Below, in pieces: positions 35,263 to 39,167 of a stretch of 39,167 nucleotides of DNA; within the stretch, counting starts at the first letter, position 1; the number at the start of each line of letters is the position of its first letter. Under the pieces are notes generated by a model. The model saw nothing but the letters and a program-made list of their open reading frames with translations. It had not been told where the DNA came from and did no database searches. Both the position numbers and the translations under genes were made by a program. Source of the DNA: Bacteroidaceae bacterium (GTDB taxonomy: Bacteria; Bacteroidota; Bacteroidia; Bacteroidales; Bacteroidaceae); assembly GCA_017526905.1 (NCBI GenBank), contig JAFXQT010000032.1, positions 1 through 39,167 of the forward strand, written 5' to 3'.

Positions 35263-36444
35263 ATGCGAACCTATTTGTTGTATATCATCGGGCTTATCGT
35301 GCTGCCGCTGGCCATCGCGACCTGCCTGTTTGCGCATCTGCCCGTCACCGCAGTTGCCGTGGGGTTTCTGCTGTCGGGCTTGTGCTTCTCCTTGTATGGT
35401 CGCATCAGCCGGCTGCGCTATGCCTACCGCGAGACAGAGCGGGAGAACGAGCGGCTGCACACGCGAGTGACCGAGGCTGAGCGGCAACTGCAATACCTGC
35501 GACAACTGACCGAGAACGTCGACACCGCCCTCTTCATCTGCGACACGGATGGACGGATTGACTGGATGAACCATGCGGCCCGTGCCCTGGCGACTATGAA
35601 ATTCGCCAGCATGGGATGCTCAGACAGCCTCCCCTATGGGGGGAAGTTGGAGGGGGCTATTCTTCAGGCCATCGCCAATCACGAGGAAGTGGTAGATGGC
35701 TGTGCCCTCTCTACGGTGCTGCTGCGCATTGATGGCCAACGTCGCCTCGTGGTGGCGCTGAAGGATGTCTCGATGCTGATGCAACGCCAGGAGATGGAAG
35801 CGTGGCAGCAACTCATCCGCGTGCTGACCCACGAAATCATGAACTCACTCACACCCATCATCTCAATCAGCGAGACGATGGCCGATTCCCTCCCCCAAGG
35901 GGGAGGACAGGAGGGGGCCTCGGTCATCAACCGCCGCTGCCACGCGCTGCTCGACTTCGTGGAGAGTTACCGCCAACTGACGCGCATCAAGGCACCCGAG
36001 CGGACCACCTTCCGCGTCAGCGATCTTTTCGAACACATAAAGGTCCTCTTTCCGCAGGTGAACATCAAGGAACAAGTCCCCTCTCGGGGGGATTTAGAGG
36101 GGGCCGCATTAAGTGCCGACCGCTCCCAGCTGGAACAGGTGCTCATCAATCTCGTCAAGAATGCCTACGAGAGCGGTGCCACGGAGGTGCGGCTCACCGC
36201 GCAGCCTCTCCCCTCCCTGATGGGAGGGGGTGGGTCTGCAATCCGTGTGGAGGACAACGGCCGCGGCATGGCGCCCGATGTCCTTGCCAACGCCTTCATC
36301 CCCTTCTACACCACCAAGCCCAGCGGCACTGGCATCGGCCTTGCCCTCTGCCGGCAGATTATCCTGAAGCACGGTGGCCGCATCAGCGTGGAGAGCCAAG
36401 AGGGCCGCGGCACCACCTTCACGATCGAACTGCCACAGGCCTGA
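35263..36444 (+). CDS. Sensor histidine kinase
   Basis: A 393-residue kinase. Two membrane helices close together lie at about 3-22 and 27-45, with almost no periplasmic domain. A coiled linker follows, then a PAS-like segment near 80-165 (ENVDTALFICDTDGRIDWMN). The phosphoacceptor His190 is in LTHEIMNSLTPI. The ATPase domain has N-box LVKNAYESGA, G1 VEDNGRGMAP, F-box FIPFYTTKPSG and G2 GTGIGLALC. It should phosphorylate the NtrC-type regulator encoded upstream. Lacking a large sensor domain, it may sense the membrane or partner proteins. Four palindromic elements are in frame at residues about 122-133, 209-220, 272-283 and 315-326, all in sense orientation and between conserved boxes. Confidence 0.93.
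   Translation: MRTYLLYIIGLIVLPLAIATCLFAHLPVTAVAVGFLLSGLCFSLYGRISRLRYAYRETERENERLHTRVTEAERQLQYLRQLTENVDTALFICDTDGRIDWMNHAARALATMKFASMGCSDSLPYGGKLEGAILQAIANHEEVVDGCALSTVLLRIDGQRRLVVALKDVSMLMQRQEMEAWQQLIRVLTHEIMNSLTPIISISETMADSLPQGGGQEGASVINRRCHALLDFVESYRQLTRIKAPERTTFRVSDLFEHIKVLFPQVNIKEQVPSRGDLEGAALSADRSQLEQVLINLVKNAYESGATEVRLTAQPLPSLMGGGGSAIRVEDNGRGMAPDVLANAFIPFYTTKPSGTGIGLALCRQIILKHGGRISVESQEGRGTTFTIELPQA
35628..35661 (+). repeat. Intragenic palindromic element, kinase copy 1
   Basis: CCTCCCCTATGGGGGG then GGAGGGGGCT. It encodes SLPYGGKLEGAI within the PAS-like region. Confidence 0.75.
35889..35921 (+). repeat. Intragenic palindromic element, kinase copy 2
   Basis: Perfect 8-bp arms CCTCCCCC-AA-GGGGGAGG (35889-35906), then GGAGGGGGCCT. 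It encodes SLPQGGGQEGAS between the phosphoacceptor helix and the second helix of the dimerisation domain. Confidence 0.8.
36076..36110 (+). repeat. Intragenic palindromic element, kinase copy 3
   Basis: CCCCTCTCGGGGGG then AGAGGGGGCC. It encodes PSRGDLEGAALS just before the N-box. Confidence 0.7.
36205..36240 (+). repeat. Intragenic palindromic element, kinase copy 4
   Basis: Perfect 8-bp arms CCCCTCCC-TGAT-GGGAGGGG (36210-36229), then GTGGGTCTGC, a type-1 copy. It encodes PLPSLMGGGGSA between the N-box and the G1 box. Confidence 0.8.
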
Positions 36445-36448
36445 AGTG

Positions 36449-36482
36449 GTGCATTTCCGCACGCCCATGAGCGGAAGCGCAC
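36449..36482 (+). promoter_or_regulatory. Paired activator sites upstream of the ABC permease gene
   Basis: GTGCATTTCCGCAC (36449-36462) and GAGCGGAAGCGCAC (36469-36482) each differ from GTGCG-N4-CGCAC at one base and start 20 bp apart. They lie about 84-117 bp before the predicted sigma-54 start, the same geometry as at tolC. Confidence 0.75.
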
Positions 36483-36539
36483 ATAGGCGGACGAACGCCA
36501 ATCCACCGTATCACACTGTAAATCAGAATTTTCTTATTT

Positions 36540-36555
36540 TGGCACGGCCATTGCA
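36540..36555 (+). promoter_or_regulatory. Sigma-54 promoter of the ABC permease gene
   Basis: TGGCACGGCCATTGCA matches the -24/-12 consensus TGGCACG-N4-TTGCA at all defined positions. Predicted start near 36566, 24 bp before the ATG at 36590. Confidence 0.92.
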
Positions 36556-36589
36556 AGGTATAAGGCGTAACTCGTCAACTTAAAATTAC

Positions 36590-39013
36590 ATGAAACAAGC
36601 ATTCCGCCTTCTCACCCGCATGAGAGGCTACACCGCCCTCTCGCTGCTGGGCCTCATCATTTCGCTCAGCGGCACCGTCATCATCAGCCGCTACCTGCAT
36701 CAGGAGTGGACCGTGGACCACTTCATGCCTGCGCTGGACCGCACGTACGTCCTTGGCATCCAATTCAACAAGAAGGGCATGTATGATGATGCCGACTACC
36801 TGGCGTCCAGCTACGACCCCAATCATGAGGCCAGTTTCATCTCGCCTGTGGAAGGACAGAGTGAGGTAGAGGCGTACTGCGACATCAATCTGCGCAAGGA
36901 GTTTCCTGTGGACCCCGAAAGCCACGAGGTGTTCTTTCCTGCCGCCATCACCGTGAAGGACAGCATGTTCTTCCAGGTCTATCCGCTACACATTGTGGAG
37001 GGTGCCCGACTGTTGACGGCCAACGGCCAGTGTATGGTCAGCGAGGAGCTGGCGCGCCGCCTGTTCCCCGATGAGAGCGCGGTGGGCAAGAGCATCAACA
37101 TCGAGGACGGCACGCCGCACACTATACAAGCTGTGTTCCGCCAGCCCGACACTAAATCGACCCTGCGCTTCGACCTCATTCAGTTCCGTAAGGATGAAAT
37201 ACACAGCAACAGCCTGGGCCTCTGCCTCGTGCTGCTGCGTGAAGGCGCCAGCGCGGAAGCATACAACGAGCGACAACCCGTTCAGACGATGACGCTTCAC
37301 GCCAACCGGGAACTCCGTTTCTGCCTGCGTCCTTATCGCGACTTGATCAAAACGCTGTCCCATTGGCAGGGCTATGCGAACGCTGGCTACCCATGTATCC
37401 AGCCAAGCAGTTCTCCTGCCCACCTGTGGATGCTGCTGTTTGTGGCCGTGCTGCTGCTGTTCGTGGGGCTATTCAACTTCGTGAACCTCTACGCCGTGAT
37501 GCGCCGCCGACGGCAGCATGAACTGCACGTGCGCCGCATCTTCGGCGCCTCACGCTGGGACGTGTTTTGCCAACTCTATGCCGAGACCTTCGTCCTCGGC
37601 CTGCTCACAATGGTTGGCGTGTGGACGGTGGTAGAGCTATCGGAGCCCCTGCTCGCCACCTATTATAATTTAGAGGTGCAGCCGCAGTGGAAGTTCGACG
37701 TGGGGCTCACGCTGGTAATACTCTCGGGATTGCCATTGGTTAGCACCCTATACTCCCCCGGTTGGGGACGTTCAAACGAGGCATCATCTTTCTTCGCCCC
37801 CCACCGGGGGGCCACGGGGGGCTTCCTCTTCCTCCAATTCTTCATCTCCCTCACCCTGCTCAATGTCAGCCTCTACTTCATGCGCCAGCTGAACGTGATG
37901 ATGACCACCGACCCGGGCTTCCGCACCAAGGGGTTGCTGAGCGTGCTCCTACAGCCGGAGCGTAATGTGGAATCGTGGTCAGAGGAGGAGTGGGACAAAC
38001 ATGTGGCAACGGCCAACAGGAACCGCGACATCATCCTGCAACGCCTTGCCGCCAACCCCCACATCAAGGGCTTTTGCTTTGACCCGCAGCTCATTGGCGA
38101 CGGCAGCCCCATAGAGGTGAACGAGAAGCACAAGATGAACATCCACTGGATTAGCCCCGAGGCGATGCAACTCTTCGGCATAGAGACCGTGGCCGGACGC
38201 ACGTTCAATGACACTACAGACATCTTCGAGCAGTACCTCTGTCTGGTCAACGAGACGGCCATCCGCCAACTCGGCATCAAGGACTTCCGCCGCTACAAGC
38301 TGCAGTTCCCCCAGCGGTTGTGGTATTCCAGCGGCTTGGATTTCGGCACCAATCCTCCTTACGAGATTGTGGGCGTAGTCCGTGACTTCCATTCCGGTCG
38401 CATGTCGGAGCCGTTGATGCCCACGGCCTACTTCTTCGACGGCTCGTTCAAGCGCGAGAGCTTTTTCGGCCTTGAGGGAAAGCAACTGTTGATAGATGTT
38501 GCCGAAGGGCACGAGGAAGAAGTGCTGGGCGATTTGCGCAACCTCGTACATGAACTCTCAGGTACCAACGAGCTCAACTACCAATGGCTTGAGGACCAGC
38601 GCCGGGCGCTCTACAGCGAGGACCAGCGCACCGCCCGCATCTTCGTCACCTTCTCGCTGCTGGCCATCGCCGTGACGTGCCTCGGCGTGCTGGGCCTGAT
38701 GATGTTCGACGTGCGCCGCCGCTTCCGCGAAATTGCCCTGCGCAAGGTCAACGGCGCCACTTTCCGCGACATCGCCCTGCTGCTCTCGCGCCGCTACCTC
38801 ACGGTCTTCGCCATTGCCGCCGTGGCCTCGCTGCCCGTCAGCCTCATCGTCATCCACCGCCTCATGGCCTCCTACACCATCCGCACCAGCTTCGCCTGGT
38901 GGATTCCGCTACTGAGCATCGCCCTCATCCTCGCTCTCTGCGCCCTCACGCTCTGGTATCAGGTGTGGAAGGCTACAAGAATAAAGCCGTATAAAGTGCT
39001 GAAGGAGCAATAA
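36590..39013 (+). CDS. MacB/FtsX-type ABC transporter permease
   Basis: An 807-residue inner-membrane permease with a duplicated MacB/FtsX layout. A first helix lies at about 14-35. A periplasmic domain (about 36-270) is followed by three helices (near 282-300, 325-350, 365-385). After the linker with the palindromic insert come another helix near 412-430, a second periplasmic domain, and a C-terminal FtsX unit with helices near 690-710, 740-765 and 780-800 (MMFDVRRRFREIALRKVNGAT is the usual cytoplasmic loop, residues about 702-722). No ATPase gene is in the window; it is presumably encoded downstream. Driven by a sigma-54 promoter with the same activator sites as tolC-hlyD, it is the likely inner-membrane part of that export system. 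Its substrate is unknown. Confidence 0.9.
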   Translation: MKQAFRLLTRMRGYTALSLLGLIISLSGTVIISRYLHQEWTVDHFMPALDRTYVLGIQFNKKGMYDDADYLASSYDPNHEASFISPVEGQSEVEAYCDINLRKEFPVDPESHEVFFPAAITVKDSMFFQVYPLHIVEGARLLTANGQCMVSEELARRLFPDESAVGKSINIEDGTPHTIQAVFRQPDTKSTLRFDLIQFRKDEIHSNSLGLCLVLLREGASAEAYNERQPVQTMTLHANRELRFCLRPYRDLIKTLSHWQGYANAGYPCIQPSSSPAHLWMLLFVAVLLLFVGLFNFVNLYAVMRRRRQHELHVRRIFGASRWDVFCQLYAETFVLGLLTMVGVWTVVELSEPLLATYYNLEVQPQWKFDVGLTLVILSGLPLVSTLYSPGWGRSNEASSFFAPHRGATGGFLFLQFFISLTLLNVSLYFMRQLNVMMTTDPGFRTKGLLSVLLQPERNVESWSEEEWDKHVATANRNRDIILQRLAANPHIKGFCFDPQLIGDGSPIEVNEKHKMNIHWISPEAMQLFGIETVAGRTFNDTTDIFEQYLCLVNETAIRQLGIKDFRRYKLQFPQRLWYSSGLDFGTNPPYEIVGVVRDFHSGRMSEPLMPTAYFFDGSFKRESFFGLEGKQLLIDVAEGHEEEVLGDLRNLVHELSGTNELNYQWLEDQRRALYSEDQRTARIFVTFSLLAIAVTCLGVLGLMMFDVRRRFREIALRKVNGATFRDIALLLSRRYLTVFAIAAVASLPVSLIVIHRLMASYTIRTSFAWWIPLLSIALILALCALTLWYQVWKATRIKPYKVLKEQ
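37753..37826 (+). repeat. One or two palindromic elements inside the permease gene
   Basis: CTCCCCCGGTTGGGGACG (37753-37770) and, 26 bp on, CCCCCC-ACC-GGGGGG (37797-37811) followed by ACGGGGGGCTTCC. Together they encode SPGWGRSNEASSFFAPHRGA and a few more residues (about 388-412) in the linker between the two permease halves. Confidence 0.7.
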
Positions 39014-39014
39014 A

Positions 39015-39050
39015 GGAAGCCCACCCCTAACCCCTCCCCAGGGAGGGGGA
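39015..39050 (-). repeat. Intergenic palindromic element, type 1, reversed
   Basis: GAAGCCCACCCC, then perfect arms CCCCTCCC-CA-GGGAGGGG (39031-39048). It starts 2 bp after the permease stop codon and is inverted relative to the copy in the next gene. Confidence 0.8.
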
Positions 39051-39094
39051 ATGAAAAGTTAGTTATTATCAATATAAAAAATATAAATACAATT

Positions 39095-39167
39095 ATGAAT
39101 ATGAAAGACAACATCAGCAAGAGTAACCAATCCCCCCTCCCTTGGGGAGGGGATGGGGGTGGGCTTC
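39095..39167 (+). CDS. Start of a further gene, truncated by the window
   Basis: ATG at 39095 opens MNMKDNISKSNQSPLPWGGD and continues to the window end; ATG at 39101 is an alternative start. Only 24 codons are present and the last half of them comes from a palindromic element (39131-39167). Position and strand suggest another permease or the ATPase of the export system, but the sequence seen cannot show this. Confidence 0.5.
   Translation, partial: MNMKDNISKSNQSPLPWGGDGGGL
39131..39167 (+). repeat. Palindromic element, type 1, at the start of the last gene
   Basis: CCCCTCCC-TTG-GGGAGGGG (39134-39152), then ATGGGGGTGGGCTTC. It encodes the peptide SPLPWGGDGGGL at about residues 13-24. Its last 12 bases are the exact reverse complement of the first 12 of the element at 39017. 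Confidence 0.8.

Overview
The window comes from a fairly GC-rich member of the Bacteroidota, most likely Prevotellaceae. The evidence is a TonB-dependent receptor with an STN domain behind an ECF sigma/anti-sigma pair, an M56/BlaI pair with a TonB-type C-terminus, DUF4974-like and carboxypeptidase-regulatory-like domains, a GH43 and a CE12 enzyme, and many promoters of the Bacteroidota type (TTTG, about 20 bp, TAnnTTTG). No rRNA, prophage, insertion sequence or CRISPR array was seen. Layout: 0.3-2.4 kb is a leftward TraB/GumN-GH43 pair. 2.6-6.9 kb is a rightward ECF sigma, anti-sigma, outer-membrane receptor trio. 7.3-13.1 kb is a rightward run of MscS channel, secreted zinc metalloprotease and KefB-type antiporter. 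13.3-14.4 kb holds a small His-rich membrane protein, tRNA-Ser(CGA) and a 30-residue hydrophobic peptide behind a structured leader. 14.7-16.4 kb is blaI-M56. 17.2-20.8 kb is a large secreted lectin-like protein and a small acidic protein. 21.1-26.2 kb is mazG-valS-carboxypeptidase-regulatory protein. 26.4-30.3 kb holds a 39-residue protein, a CE12 esterase and tex. 30.3-39.2 kb is an export locus: tolC and hlyD leftward, then an NtrC-type response regulator, its histidine kinase, an 800-residue ABC permease and the start of another gene rightward. Three things are not explained by ordinary gene content. (1) A family of short G/C-run palindromes has entered protein-coding genes in frame: five copies in valS, four in the histidine kinase, two in hlyD, one or two in the permease, one at the start of the last gene, plus intergenic copies and one that seems to supply the stop codon of the response regulator. 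It resembles in concept the Rickettsia palindromic elements, but I do not recognise it as a described family. A different inverted repeat sits in frame in the anti-sigma factor. (2) Three intergenic arrays share an exact 22-bp period: 12 units at 16779-17042, 4 at 13211-13298 and about 6 diverged units at 6979-7110. The largest passes through three different unit sequences without losing register. (3) The export locus looks like one sigma-54 regulon. Paired 14-bp dyads (GTGCG-N4-CGCAC), always 20 bp apart, lie upstream of tolC, of the regulator gene and of the permease gene. The tolC and permease promoters carry near-perfect -24/-12 elements at nearly the same distance from the dyads. The simplest reading is that the kinase and regulator sense an envelope signal and switch on the TolC/HlyD/permease export system together.
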